Shown: piece by piece, positions 1 to 9,192 of the stretch | Position numbering within the stretch: the first letter of the stretch is position 1 | How the letters are laid out: the number at the start of each line of letters is the position of its first letter | Origin: an uncultured Allomuricauda sp. | Lineage (GTDB): Bacteria; Bacteroidota; Bacteroidia; Flavobacteriales; Flavobacteriaceae | Direction: 5' to 3' | Assembly: GCA_937899065.1 (NCBI GenBank) | Contig: CALBPG010000123.1 | Coordinates: 1-54,757, forward strand | Length of the DNA: 54,757 bases | Program-made: the position numbers and the translations under genes | The notes under the pieces: model-generated | The model's database searches: none | Seen by the model: the letters and a program-made list of their open reading frames with translations, nothing else | Told to the model about the DNA's origin: nothing

Positions 1-1127
1 ACTATGTTGACATTCGTTTTAAAGAGTTCGGTCAACTGAGTTTGTCCGTTATTGGGGTCATGGTCTAAGGCCCAAACTCTGCCCGAAACATAGTCCCCAA
101 AAATATATTTATCTTGTAACAAACTACTGGTTAGGCTGCCTTGATAAAAATACCCTCCGGTAATGGATACATCTCCGTTGTTATGATTATAAAAGTGGAT
201 GGGTTTTATGTCAGGTGTGGTGGCTAAATCCGTATTGTTTCCGTAACTGGGCTCATCCAAGGCCTCGAATTTATTCCAACCGTAATTACCGCCTAGGGTA
301 ATGATATTTACCTCCTCAAAGTTACCCTGTCCAACATCAGCACCCCAAAGTTGACCAGAAAGGGAGAAGGAGAATTTCCAAGTATTTCTGATTCCCCAAG
401 CGTAGAGTTCATCCAAACCTGATAATCCTACTCGGGGATTGTCAGACGGAATCTCATAGTTGCCATTGGGAAGCTCTGGATTACTTTCCACTGGATTGTT
501 ACCATCCAAATCAATATCAATTCGGATAATACTACCAAAGATGGTTTCCAAATCTTGGGCGTTCCCTTCCGGGTCACCGCCACCACCGCCATCTCCTATA
601 GAAGCATAGAGATAGCCATCGGGTCCAAAAGCAATTTTCCCACCGTTGTGATTGGATTCAGGTTGGTTCTTTTCAAAACTTGCTATCAGGGTTTCGGTAC
701 TGGCATCGGCTTGGTTAGGATTGCCATTGCTGACCTGATATCGGGCAATATTGATGCGGTAATTGGAGGGCCTATCCGTAAAATAGACGTAGAAATAGCC
801 GTTTTGATTGAAATTAGGATGAAATGCAAGCCCTAACAGCCCTATTTCCTGACCGTCACTGTACACGATTCTGTCCGAAATATCCAAAAAAACAGATACG
901 TCACTCGGCTGAACATCTGGAGTGTTATCAAATACCTTGATGGTGCCTGATTGTTCAACAACAAACATACGGTTGGAGCCATCTACTGACGGTTGAATTT
1001 CAACAGGAAAGGAAAAAGAAATATCCGGATACGCTGAAGTGTATTCTACTTGGGCATTGATTTGGAATCCCAAAAATAGAAATAGAATAAAGCAGCGTAC
1101 TATGTGGGGATGGTTCAGGGCGGCCAT
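1..1127 (-). CDS. PQQ-type sugar dehydrogenase (glucose/sorbosone dehydrogenase family), 5' part
   Basis: The reading frame starts at an ATG (1125-1127) and stays open to the window edge, so about 375 N-terminal residues are visible and the C-terminus is missing. An N-terminal hydrophobic stretch (CFILFLFLGFQINAQ) looks like a Sec signal peptide ending near residue 25. The body carries hallmarks of the soluble glucose/sorbosone dehydrogenase beta-propeller: VVEQSGTIKVF, GLLGLAFHP, NHNGGKIAFGPDGYLY, IGDGGGGGDP and GGNYGWNKFE. Known members oxidise aldose sugars in the periplasm or outside the cell using PQQ. The substrate here is not predictable. It lies downstream of the carbamoyltransferase on the same strand, about 200 bp away. 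Whether a T9SS sorting domain follows cannot be seen. Confidence 0.85.
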   Translation of the reverse strand, partial: MAALNHPHIVRCFILFLFLGFQINAQVEYTSAYPDISFSFPVEIQPSVDGSNRMFVVEQSGTIKVFDNTPDVQPSDVSVFLDISDRIVYSDGQEIGLLGLAFHPNFNQNGYFYVYFTDRPSNYRINIARYQVSNGNPNQADASTETLIASFEKNQPESNHNGGKIAFGPDGYLYASIGDGGGGGDPEGNAQDLETIFGSIIRIDIDLDGNNPVESNPELPNGNYEIPSDNPRVGLSGLDELYAWGIRNTWKFSFSLSGQLWGADVGQGNFEEVNIITLGGNYGWNKFEALDEPSYGNNTDLATTPDIKPIHFYNHNNGDVSITGGYFYQGSLTSSLLQDKYIFGDYVSGRVWALDHDPNNGQTQLTELFKTNVNI

Positions 1128-1175
1128 AAAAAAGTACTTATATTACTTACGGCCGCAAACCTTAGCTTGGACTTT

Positions 1176-1230
1176 AAAAAAGGTTGTCTTAACCTTATGA
1201 AAATGTATTTTTTTCATTAGCCTGTATCAA
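1176..1230 (-). promoter_or_regulatory. Possible promoter and weak terminator-like hairpin before the sugar dehydrogenase
   Basis: On the minus strand TTG (1230-1228), a 20-nt spacer and TACATTTT (1207-1200) resemble the Bacteroidota TTG/TAnnTTTG promoter, with one mismatch in the -7 box. Just downstream AAGGTT-AAGAC-AACCTT followed by T's (1196-1176) could terminate the carbamoyltransferase transcript. The stem has only two GC pairs per arm. The two readings compete, because the hairpin would sit at the predicted transcription start. The rest of 1128-1334 shows nothing recognisable. Confidence 0.3.
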
Positions 1231-1334
1231 TGCGTTCTCGAGACAACGCAATGGTACAAAGATGAAGGCGTAACACCATTCTTTTTCGGTAAAGTGCAGG
1301 AATGTTATCCCTAGTGCCGTGAAGGTGTTGAATA

Positions 1335-3050
1335 CTAGCGCTCTACGACAATGTTTTCCATGACCAGAACGTCCATTTGGGTACGCTCAAAACAGGCATA
1401 TGCTTCTTCTGGAGTGTTTACTATAGGTTCGTTTTCATTGAAAGAGGTATTCAACAAAATAGGAACATCTGTTTTGCTTCTGAAGGTATCAATCAATTCG
1501 TAGTAGCGAGGTGAAACAGACTTATCCACACTTTGAAGTCTTCCCGTGCCATCTACATGGGTTACTGCAGGAATTAATTCATGTTTTTCTGGTTTGATAG
1601 GATACACTTTTTCCATAAATGGAACTTCTTCGGTGTACTCAAAAAACTCGGGAACGTACTCTTTCAATACGGAAGGGGCAAAGGGTCGAAAACTCTCTCT
1701 CCTTTTGATTTTAAGGTTTAAAAGTTCTTTTGCCTTGTCATTTCTTGGGTCTGCTATAATGGAACGGTTTCCTAACGCTCTTGGACCGAATTCTGCTCTA
1801 CCTTGAAACCAACCCACTACGGCGGGTTCAATCAAACGCTCCGTTACATAGTCGTACAATTCTTTGTCCTCAAGCTTTTTATAGGATACGCCTTTTTCCT
1901 TCAACATCGCTTCAATGGCATCGTTGTTAAACTTACATCCGGTACTTGCTGAACGAATCGAAGGTTTTCTAGCGTTACTCAAGTTATGGTGGTAGTGGTA
2001 CAAAGCTGAACCCATGGAAATTCCAGCATCATGACCAGCAGAAGGAATATAAAGATTTTCAAAATCGGTATTCGCAATAATTTTACCGTTGGCTACTGAG
2101 TTTTGCGCAACCCCACCAGCTATACACAGGTTTTTAGAACCCGTACGTTTTTGAAGGTGCGATGCCATATGGAAAATAATTTCCTCGGTAACTTGTTGAA
2201 CCGATTTGGCTAGGTCTTTATGGTATTGCGTCAATTCGTCTCCTTTTTTACGCGGCTCACCAAAGAGTTTAGAGAACTTTTCTGTGAAGAAGGGGTCAAC
2301 AATGGGTTGGTTGTCTTTGTACACTACTTTGACTTCGCCGAAATAACTGGCATCCCAAGTCCAAAGCCCGTCTTTTTTCTAGGTGACCAATTTTCGCACC
2401 TTATCCACTAAAGTGGGATTACCATAAGGCGCTAGCCCCATCACCTTATACTCATCTCCATAATGCGGAAACCCTAAGAAATGCGTGAAAGCGGTATAGA
2501 TGAATCCAAGTGAAACGGGATAATCAATACTATCCAACACAATGATTTTAGAACCTTTTCCCTGCGCTAGCATTACGGTAGAAAAATCCCCAGACCCATC
2601 AATCGACATAATTGCCGACTCTTTGAAGGGACTTGCGTAGAAGGTTGAGGCAAGATGCGCTCTATGATGTTCTACATTGATTAGTTTTTGATTTATCATG
2701 TCGGGAGAACAACCAAAGGCTTCAGCAAATTGGTCTGCCAAAGAGGTAATGTCTTTTCGGTTCTCTATTCTATTTTTTAATAGGGAAGTGCCTGTTTTTA
2801 AATTTTTTAAAGCAAAAAGTACTTTACGACCCAACTTGGCTTTCGTGTCCCTTCCAATGGTGATAAAATCGATATCTTCTAAAGTCGTATTCGTCTCATC
2901 CAAACAGAATTGAATGGCTTGTGCCGGAAAACCAGCCCAATGTTTTACGCGTGTAAAACGTTCTTCTTCGGTGGCTGCAATGAGTTCACCATCTTTAAAA
3001 ATTGCTGCTGAGGAGTCTGCGTGGTGGGTGTTAAGGCCTAGTATGATCAT
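1335..3050 (-). pseudogene. NodU/CmcH-family carbamoyltransferase interrupted by one in-frame TAG
   Basis: The N-terminal part (3050 to 2382, 223 residues) and C-terminal part (2378 to 1335) are in the same frame, separated only by TAG at 2381-2379. Read through, the protein is 571 positions long, normal for this family. The N-terminal Kae1-like domain has NTHHADSSAA, the metal-ligand motif EHHRAH and SIDGSGDF. The C-terminal domain has CIAGGVAQNS and the family signature FGPRALGNRSI. Known members transfer a carbamoyl group from carbamoyl phosphate to a hydroxyl (Nod factor, cephem, tobramycin), so this enzyme probably decorated the polysaccharide made by the neighbouring operon. No other stop or frameshift exists, so the lesion looks recent, or it is a sequencing error or a readthrough site. 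A GTG at 2324 is the first possible restart but would lack the whole N-terminal domain. Confidence 0.9.
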
Positions 3051-3076
3051 TTATGGATAAGATTGATTTTGCGGAC

Positions 3077-3084
3077 CAAAGATA
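3077..3084 (-). promoter_or_regulatory. -7 promoter element for the carbamoyltransferase
   Basis: TATCTTTG on the minus strand is a perfect TAnnTTTG box ending 27 nt before the ATG at 3050. No TTG lies at the usual 17-23 nt upstream, so the -33 half is weak. The 146-bp gap separating this gene from the tightly packed operon upstream supports an independent promoter. Confidence 0.45.
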
Positions 3085-3196
3085 CTTATGTGTTTGATTT
3101 GCTGGAATTTTTTAAGGTCAAATTGCAGATAACTACGTTAAAAGAAATAGGAGAGTACTTACGAAATTTCATTCAAAACATTAAAAAATGTGCGAA

Positions 3197-4066
3197 TTAC
3201 CCTTTTTCATCAGAAGAAAGGAGCTTTCCTCTTAGTTTTTCCATGATTTCAGGATGGTTTTCATACGAAAACTTTCGTGCAAAGTACAAATCTTTTGAGG
3301 TAAGCTCTTCATAATCTTTTTCTTGCCAAATGTATGGGTTACCTCGTTTCCAGTCCACATAGCGAAGATTCATTTTTTTGGAAACGTTTTCCTTAAAACT
3401 TGAATTGTATAAGAGTGTAGGGATGTAGACTTCGTCAGCACAAAAGGTATGTTTAAAGTACTTTTTGATGAATTTTTTTTGCGCTAAAACGTATGCTGCA
3501 AAATTATGTGTTATGCTAAACCAATTACCGCCCATATAAAAATCGATATTTAGTTTTCGAGTTCTATTTATAAAAAGCAAAGTTTGTAAGCCGGCGGAAA
3601 GGTAACGTATAATACGGTGCGTTTTACGTTTCAGGTACTTCGCCCATTTTTCATTGTAGTAGTATTTATAACGACTAGCAATTTTCCAGTTTACGATTTT
3701 ACCCCCTGAAACGAATTCTTTTCCTTCATTTTCCAAGAAGAACGCATGAAGTTCATCCTGAGATTTTAAGGGTAAGTCGGCACCGGAAATCAAATGATAA
3801 TAGGTGTTCTTGTCCTTTATGGAAGCCTCCAACAAATCAAGCGTTACATCAATCATACTATAACCTGCCCAATACATTTTTTTACTGGGAATATATTGTA
3901 TGGATGCTTTTTGACAATACTTGCTGACCTTTTCGGGTTGAATAGAGGTGGATTTCGCATCTACATGGATATAGATTTTATTCCGAGAGTCATCCAAAAC
4001 ACTCAAGAGCAATTTTAGTGCTTCAGGTTCATTATGAACCATGATGAGATAAGCATGCGTTTTCAA
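3197..4066 (-). CDS. Core-2/I-branching-type beta-1,6-N-acetylglucosaminyltransferase-like protein (GT14)
   Basis: This 289-residue protein begins MKTHAYLIMVHNEP and has the GT14 pattern: an early hydrophobic strand, a stretch containing YIHVDAKS, and YYHLISGADLPLKSQDE in the middle. Family members add beta-1,6-linked GlcNAc or xylose branches; bacterial homologues are common in capsule and LPS loci. Donor and acceptor here are unknown. Its ATG overlaps the stop of the upstream GT2 gene by 4 bp (TCAT on the plus strand), so translation is probably coupled. It is the last gene of the long minus-strand operon. The C-terminus is basic and lacks a membrane segment, so it likely acts on the cytoplasmic face of the inner membrane. 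Confidence 0.85.
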   Translation of the reverse strand: MKTHAYLIMVHNEPEALKLLLSVLDDSRNKIYIHVDAKSTSIQPEKVSKYCQKASIQYIPSKKMYWAGYSMIDVTLDLLEASIKDKNTYYHLISGADLPLKSQDELHAFFLENEGKEFVSGGKIVNWKIASRYKYYYNEKWAKYLKRKTHRIIRYLSAGLQTLLFINRTRKLNIDFYMGGNWFSITHNFAAYVLAQKKFIKKYFKHTFCADEVYIPTLLYNSSFKENVSKKMNLRYVDWKRGNPYIWQEKDYEELTSKDLYFARKFSYENHPEIMEKLRGKLLSSDEKG

Positions 4067-4809
4067 GGCAGCAGTTGTTTGAGTTTAGGAACCAATCGCA
4101 CGACGGAATACATGAATGGTGGCTTCATATCATTGTTTTTGAAGGCTTGAATACATTGTTTATTACCCTCAATAACATTTTTCAGATTTTTACTAGTCGC
4201 ACCGCCTAAGCGCATACGCACCATGGGTTTTGGAATATAATGACTTTTAAGTCCGTGGCGTTCAATAAAACGAAGCATTAATTCGAAGTCAGCCGCTAAT
4301 CTTAGGCTTTCATCGAAGTATCCATATTTTTCATACACCTCCCGTTTTACAAAAAAACTGGGGTGGGCAGGATGCCATCCTCTACGAAACCCCTTGGTTT
4401 TATAAGGACCTGTTACCCATTTTCGCACAATACTATCGGTATCCTCAGCTTTTACGTAATACAAGTCTCCAAATACGCAATCTGCATCATGTTTTTCAAA
4501 CGCCTCAACCACTTCGGAAATAATAGTGTCACTATTGTAAAAGTCATCTGAATTCAGAATGCCAAGAACATCACCAGTAGCACGTTTAAGACCTTTGTTC
4601 ATGGCATTGTAGATACCTCCATCAGGCTCTGAAACCAAATCAGAAACGCGATTCGGCATGGATTTTATGATATTAACCGTGTCATCTTTGGAGGCCCCGT
4701 CAATAATAATATGTTCCAAATCTTCGTAGTCCTGTCTATGGATAGACGAGACACAATCTGAAATGTATTGGGCACTATTGTAAGTGCCTGTGATGATGCT
4801 AACTTTCAT
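4063..4809 (-). CDS. Family 2 glycosyltransferase (WcaA/WcaE-like)
   Basis: This 248-residue GT-A enzyme has the canonical N-terminal nucleotide-sugar fold: SIITGTYNSAQYI, IIIDGASKDDT, EPDGGIYNAMNKG and the metal-binding DxD-type motif ILNSDDFY. It is the compact version of the family without transmembrane segments and resembles colanic-acid WcaE/WcaA-type enzymes. It would add one sugar of the polysaccharide repeat at the cytoplasmic membrane; the donor cannot be read from sequence. It overlaps both neighbours (11 bp with the upstream GT4 gene, 4 bp with the downstream GT14 gene), a sign of translational coupling. Confidence 0.9.
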   Translation of the reverse strand: MKVSIITGTYNSAQYISDCVSSIHRQDYEDLEHIIIDGASKDDTVNIIKSMPNRVSDLVSEPDGGIYNAMNKGLKRATGDVLGILNSDDFYNSDTIISEVVEAFEKHDADCVFGDLYYVKAEDTDSIVRKWVTGPYKTKGFRRGWHPAHPSFFVKREVYEKYGYFDESLRLAADFELMLRFIERHGLKSHYIPKPMVRMRLGGATSKNLKNVIEGNKQCIQAFKNNDMKPPFMYSVVRLVPKLKQLLP

Positions 4810-6049
4810 GCGTCTGTAAAACTTTATTGGGAACGGGTTGTGTTAACTGATCATATAGCGACAAGTACTCTTCGTATCGCTCATTTTTGTCAAAGCGTTG
4901 TGCAACATATTCCCTGCATTGCGCATAATGGCTTTCGTTGAAATCAATTTTAATATCATGGATTGCGTTTCGAACCGCTTCAATATCTTTTTTGGGCACA
5001 ACACGTCCAGTTTTGGGCGTTACCATTTCAGGACAGGCCGTGCTATCATAAACCACAACTGGGGTGCCACATGCAAGTGATTCAGCGGTAGTCATTCCAA
5101 AGGATTCTTCAACGGAAAGGTTCAAATAGAGGTTTGCCGTGGAGTACCAAGAAACCAGTTCTTCTAGGTTTGCCGTTCTTTGAATGCCAATAATGTTTTT
5201 TGGTAAATTTTTGATTTGGTTTTCCTTCAATCCTATCAAATCCAAGGTTTCATCTTCTTCCAGTGTCTTGCTCAATGTGATAAAATCTTCTAAACCTTTC
5301 TTTCCTGACCAAACACTTGCTACCCCGAGGATAATGTATTTGTTCTCCAAATTGAACTTGGTACGTAATGTCTGGGATTTTGTGCATTTGAAAATAGATG
5401 TATCAATACCATTGTGAATCGTGGTTCTGGCATGTTCGGATAAAAATGAACGGGATACTTCTTGGTTTAACCAGTTTGATACAGTGACAATATGCAAGTT
5501 GGGATGGCTTCCAAACCACTTTTTCTTGCGTTGATAGTTATTTTTTGAACTATCAACTAACCAACTGGTAGGATATTCTTTTTTTTGCGGACAACTATTA
5601 CATTCTTTTTCCCATTTATAGCAACCCACATCTTCGTAGTGGGTGCAGTGCCCAGTAAATGACCAACAGTCGTGCAGCGTCCATAAGACTGGAATATTAC
5701 TTGAATTCAAATACCTAAAAAGCGTTTCGTAGTTCAAATAATATCCGTGAAGGTTGTGCAAATGAATAATGGTAGGTTGGATTTCTTCTATGTACGAGAT
5801 TAGTTTTTGCGTATCATTTATGGAAGCAAGCCCATGTTTCCCCGATAACCTGGAGTAGGCTACATGATGATATATGCCAAATGGCGTTCCTATATGATAG
5901 GTAGTAGAATCAGTATCTTTCATAAGCCTACCATAAGCAATGTGACTATCCCAACCTTTGGTCATAGCCAAATCGCCAATTTCGGAAGCAATCCGTCCTG
6001 TAGAGCCGTAGTTGGCTTCGACGTTGATTTGGAGCAAAGTTTTTTTCAT
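4799..6049 (-). CDS. Family 4 glycosyltransferase, WcaC-like
   Basis: A 416-residue GT-B enzyme. The N-terminal half has INVEANYGSTGRIA, HLHNLHGYYLN and the cysteine-rich WcaC-type segment TLHDCWSFTGHCTHYEDVGC with CNSCPQ, which is distinctive of the colanic-acid WcaC group. The C-terminal half has the GT4 donor site EESFGMTTAESLACGTPVV. It probably transfers a sugar from GDP-fucose or another nucleotide sugar; the WcaC resemblance and gmd/fcl in the same operon make a fucosyltransferase role possible but unproven. Its stop codon is a normal TAG inside the start of the next gene, and its ATG overlaps the upstream gene's stop by 4 bp. Confidence 0.9.
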   Translation of the reverse strand: MKKTLLQINVEANYGSTGRIASEIGDLAMTKGWDSHIAYGRLMKDTDSTTYHIGTPFGIYHHVAYSRLSGKHGLASINDTQKLISYIEEIQPTIIHLHNLHGYYLNYETLFRYLNSSNIPVLWTLHDCWSFTGHCTHYEDVGCYKWEKECNSCPQKKEYPTSWLVDSSKNNYQRKKKWFGSHPNLHIVTVSNWLNQEVSRSFLSEHARTTIHNGIDTSIFKCTKSQTLRTKFNLENKYIILGVASVWSGKKGLEDFITLSKTLEEDETLDLIGLKENQIKNLPKNIIGIQRTANLEELVSWYSTANLYLNLSVEESFGMTTAESLACGTPVVVYDSTACPEMVTPKTGRVVPKKDIEAVRNAIHDIKIDFNESHYAQCREYVAQRFDKNERYEEYLSLYDQLTQPVPNKVLQTHES

Positions 6050-7209
6050 AGCAAAGCAGGGGCTTGGTTGGCTAAGTTCTCTATAACCTCGATTTGGTAG
6101 TAAGGGTTATAATATTCATCAATGATTTCATAACACTTCTGTCGTATCGCCTCTCGATTATAGTTGGGTTGTGAAATCCAACGTAAAATCTTTTCGCTTA
6201 AATCAGTTACATTGCCTTCTTCAAAAAAATAACCAGTTTCTCCTTCTGTGATGGCTTCTACCTCTGGCATTTGATTCTCGAAATTACCATGAGTGATAAC
6301 GGGGGTTCCATAACTTAGATTGTGTATTGCCGTTAACCCAACGTTTCCTGGCGATACGCAGACATCTGCTGCGGCCAATAACTTTTCATTGGTCTTTTCA
6401 TTGTAGCAGGCCCCATAGAAATGATAATATCCTTCTTTCAGATGTTGCGTTGCATATTTTTTCAGTTCTGGTCCTTCTGGACCATCACCCACGATTAATA
6501 TATTTGGATAATGTCCTTTTTTATTGAGGATGGCTACTGCCTCTAAAAAAAGATGTAGTTTTTTAACGGTTGTCAACCTACCCACGAAAAGTAAAACAGG
6601 TGCTTCTGGATTTTTGAAAAACGGATAGATTTCTGCTTTATCTAGATTTTTTATTCTTTCCCGGGCTTCTCGATGGGCATCATAATCCAGTGAATTGAAT
6701 ATGATATGGATGTTTTCAGCTTTGAATCCATGTGACACCATGATTTTCTTGCTCCTCCGTTCATAAACTAAATGTCCATTCGCAAGTTTATAATAGTTTT
6801 TCCGCAAAAAGAGTTTTAATCCTTTTTCATTGCCGTACATACCGTGTCCTCTAAAAACGACAGGTACTTTTCGAATACGACAAATGAGGGCTCCAATCCA
6901 ATTGGATAATACATTGAATTCTCCCAAAAGAATAACCAAATTCGCGTTGGTTTTAAGGCATTTGCCAATGACGCCTCTTTGCCAAACCAAGAACTTTTTG
7001 AATACCCAGATGTTTTTGATTCCGTGTAAACTGGCTTTGAATTTGGTAAATGGAGAAACCGAGAAATCAATAGTTTTGATTCCAGCGTATGGATTATCAC
7101 CAAAAGCAAAATGATAGTCGAGTCTTGGATGCGCCAAGAGCTTTGACCATTGTGCTTGCCGATACAAGGAGGCAATATTGGTGATATGTAAAACCTTTTT
7201 GGGTTCCAT
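6046..7209 (-). CDS. Family 4 glycosyltransferase
   Basis: A 387-residue GT-B enzyme. It starts MEPKKVLHITNIASLY; a central stretch reads VPVVFRGHGMYG, followed by LLFVGRLTTVKKLHLFLEA and a nucleotide-sugar site around NVGLTAIHNLSYGTPVITH. The usual EGFG box of retaining GT4 enzymes is replaced by a GNVGLTAIHN variant seen in some capsule glycosyltransferases. The ATG at 7209 follows the upstream stop by 2 bp and its own stop overlaps the next ATG, so it belongs to the operon. Linkage and sugar are unknown. Confidence 0.85.
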   Translation of the reverse strand: MEPKKVLHITNIASLYRQAQWSKLLAHPRLDYHFAFGDNPYAGIKTIDFSVSPFTKFKASLHGIKNIWVFKKFLVWQRGVIGKCLKTNANLVILLGEFNVLSNWIGALICRIRKVPVVFRGHGMYGNEKGLKLFLRKNYYKLANGHLVYERRSKKIMVSHGFKAENIHIIFNSLDYDAHREARERIKNLDKAEIYPFFKNPEAPVLLFVGRLTTVKKLHLFLEAVAILNKKGHYPNILIVGDGPEGPELKKYATQHLKEGYYHFYGACYNEKTNEKLLAAADVCVSPGNVGLTAIHNLSYGTPVITHGNFENQMPEVEAITEGETGYFFEEGNVTDLSEKILRWISQPNYNREAIRQKCYEIIDEYYNPYYQIEVIENLANQAPALL

Positions 7210-7211
7210 TT

Positions 7212-8243
7212 TTAGCGCTGTAGCATCTTACGGGTTTTCGAGAGTATGAACTTGGGCAAATTCAAGGGATGATTGGTCGCTTGTAAAAACGTATTGAACA
7301 TGAATTTAGCATAGCTAGACTCGTCCATGTTGGCCAAATTCCCTCCCTTATTGATAAAGTCAAACATGCTTGCAAATCCAACGGGTTTTTCGTTGGGTAG
7401 ATGCCAGATGTACAAATCTGTGTCTTTTGGTTCAATGTTGCGGAAATGGTTTCGATTGGTCCACATTCGTTTGATGTAGTGATTCATTTCGCCAAGTTTA
7501 GCTTCGTGCTTGTAATAATAAAAGCTCAAGGCGTGTGCTTCTTCATTGAATTTAGGTTGGCCAGCGTCATTCTTGTCCAAAAGGGTTTTGAACATATTCG
7601 GAAAATGCTCGGCAACAGCTTTGATGAATGCTCCTGATGCCAAAAGAATTTCTCCACCACAATAAAACGGCGCTATTTTTAAAGGCAAACCGAACTCTTC
7701 GAAAAGTACTTGCATTTGTCTACGTGTGATACCATGAATCACATAATCCTCTTCGTATGGCATATTCATCGTAGCCGCTGGATGCTGTTTGAGTTGGTCG
7801 AAGACCTCCGAAAAGTCTTTGTTGAAAACACAGTCCGAATCCAGCAATAAGAATGCATCTTTTTCATTCATTTTATCAGCCATGAAATCCACGATGGAGA
7901 ACTCAAAAAACTGGTTTCGGAAACTTTGGAAATAATCTTGGGGTAGGGGATACTTGTTTTTAAGCGTAACCACCTCAATGTCATTCTTTTTGAAAAAAGC
8001 ATCCAAATCCATCCCATCAATCACAGGAACCGTTTCCGTGTTGGTAAAAAGAATATGTTTGATTCCGGGGGTTTTAGCATGAAAACGCAGAGAGGTTTCG
8101 AAAAATACCACAATACATCGCCAATACACCGCTTGAAATTCCGGTGTGGACGAATTACCCTTATTGTTTGGGAAATTGGATTGTTCCGCCACCGAATCCA
8201 AATAGACCCATGTTCCAATATACTTTACTACTTCACTTTTCAT
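7212..8243 (-). CDS. Putative GT-A-type glycosyltransferase, family not recognised
   Basis: I cannot place this 343-residue protein in a named family. It has no signal peptide or membrane segment. A DxD-like motif in LLLDSDCVFNKDF (about residues 133-145) follows a typical alpha/beta region, and FYCGGEILLASGAF further on resembles the acceptor-side strand of GT-A folds such as GT8 and related enzymes. The dense operon context between four clear glycosyltransferases supports a sugar-transfer role. The catalytic metal site is inferred from the single DSD motif. It may also be a conserved-hypothetical capsule protein common in Bacteroidota. Confidence 0.6.
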   Translation of the reverse strand: MKSEVVKYIGTWVYLDSVAEQSNFPNNKGNSSTPEFQAVYWRCIVVFFETSLRFHAKTPGIKHILFTNTETVPVIDGMDLDAFFKKNDIEVVTLKNKYPLPQDYFQSFRNQFFEFSIVDFMADKMNEKDAFLLLDSDCVFNKDFSEVFDQLKQHPAATMNMPYEEDYVIHGITRRQMQVLFEEFGLPLKIAPFYCGGEILLASGAFIKAVAEHFPNMFKTLLDKNDAGQPKFNEEAHALSFYYYKHEAKLGEMNHYIKRMWTNRNHFRNIEPKDTDLYIWHLPNEKPVGFASMFDFINKGGNLANMDESSYAKFMFNTFLQATNHPLNLPKFILSKTRKMLQR

Positions 8244-8257
8244 TAAAATTGATTTTG

Positions 8258-9124
8258 CTAGCGATTTTTAGAAAGGTTTATATACATATTGGGGAAACAT
8301 AGTTTTAACATTGCGGATAAGACCACGAACGGTACGCGTACCGGGAAGTGTCTTCGCATTAAATTCAAGTTTGACGAAAAATCCAATCCAAGCGGGCTCT
8401 TCATGATTTTAAGTCGTTCCTTAAATGATTTCTTTGCAAATTTTTGATAAATGTCCGAATGGTCATTATCACATACCCCTAGAAAGGTGGGCATGACCAA
8501 TACGGGTAAATTCTTTTTTGCTGCTTTGAGCGTATAATCGTAGTCTGCCACTCCGTGCCTGTATCCTTCGGAAAGGGTCCCCACTTTTTCTACAACATCA
8601 TGGGATACAAACAGAATATTGGCATTGCCCAATTCACAGGACTGATACCTGCCATTTGGAGGAAGATGATTGTATTTGAAGGTAAACCTGTTGGTTAATT
8701 TGGCACCTCCATAGGTAAGTTTTCCGCTTTTGGAATCTTGAGTGGAACCAATATAAATGCCGCCTTGACCAAATTCCGTTTTACAATGGGAATCTGCATC
8801 CAAAAAAGCTTGTAGTACGTTATATTCTAGAATGGTATCATCATTCAGTAAAAAATAGGCGTCAAAAGATTCTGACATAGCTTGTTTCCAAGAATTGCGC
8901 ATCCCTCCAGCCCAAAACAGTTCACCGTTACCCTGTAAAATGCGCACTTGGGGAAATGCTTCTTTAACGGCTTCAGAAGTGCCATCGGTGGAGCCATCAT
9001 CCGTTAAGAAAACATCCAATTCCAAAGCGGAACCCACCCTTGCTTGCGCTTCATGTAAACTTTTCAACGCGTGCAGGGTTTTGTCTTTTCGATTAAAGCA
9101 TGTTAAGAGTACTGCTAACTTCAT
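8258..9124 (-). CDS. Family 2 glycosyltransferase, rhamnosyltransferase-like subgroup
   Basis: A 288-residue GT-A protein beginning MKLAVLLTCFNRKDKTL, with FLTDDGSTDGTSE, GNGELFWAGGMRNSW and the metal motif LLNDDTIL. The GN.x.WAGG segment is typical of the rhamnosyltransferase/GalF-like branch of GT2. The C-terminus is basic and ends with a short hydrophobic stretch that may associate with the membrane. It lies 68 bp downstream of the acyltransferase gene, the largest gap inside the operon from gmd down to the GT14 gene. The donor is not known. Confidence 0.88.
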   Translation of the reverse strand: MKLAVLLTCFNRKDKTLHALKSLHEAQARVGSALELDVFLTDDGSTDGTSEAVKEAFPQVRILQGNGELFWAGGMRNSWKQAMSESFDAYFLLNDDTILEYNVLQAFLDADSHCKTEFGQGGIYIGSTQDSKSGKLTYGGAKLTNRFTFKYNHLPPNGRYQSCELGNANILFVSHDVVEKVGTLSEGYRHGVADYDYTLKAAKKNLPVLVMPTFLGVCDNDHSDIYQKFAKKSFKERLKIMKSPLGLDFSSNLNLMRRHFPVRVPFVVLSAMLKLCFPNMYINLSKNR

Positions 9125-9192
9125 GATTCTTTTTCTAAGTAATCAGACTGTGCTTATGAAACACGTATTTAAAACATCGTTTATCAGACTAA

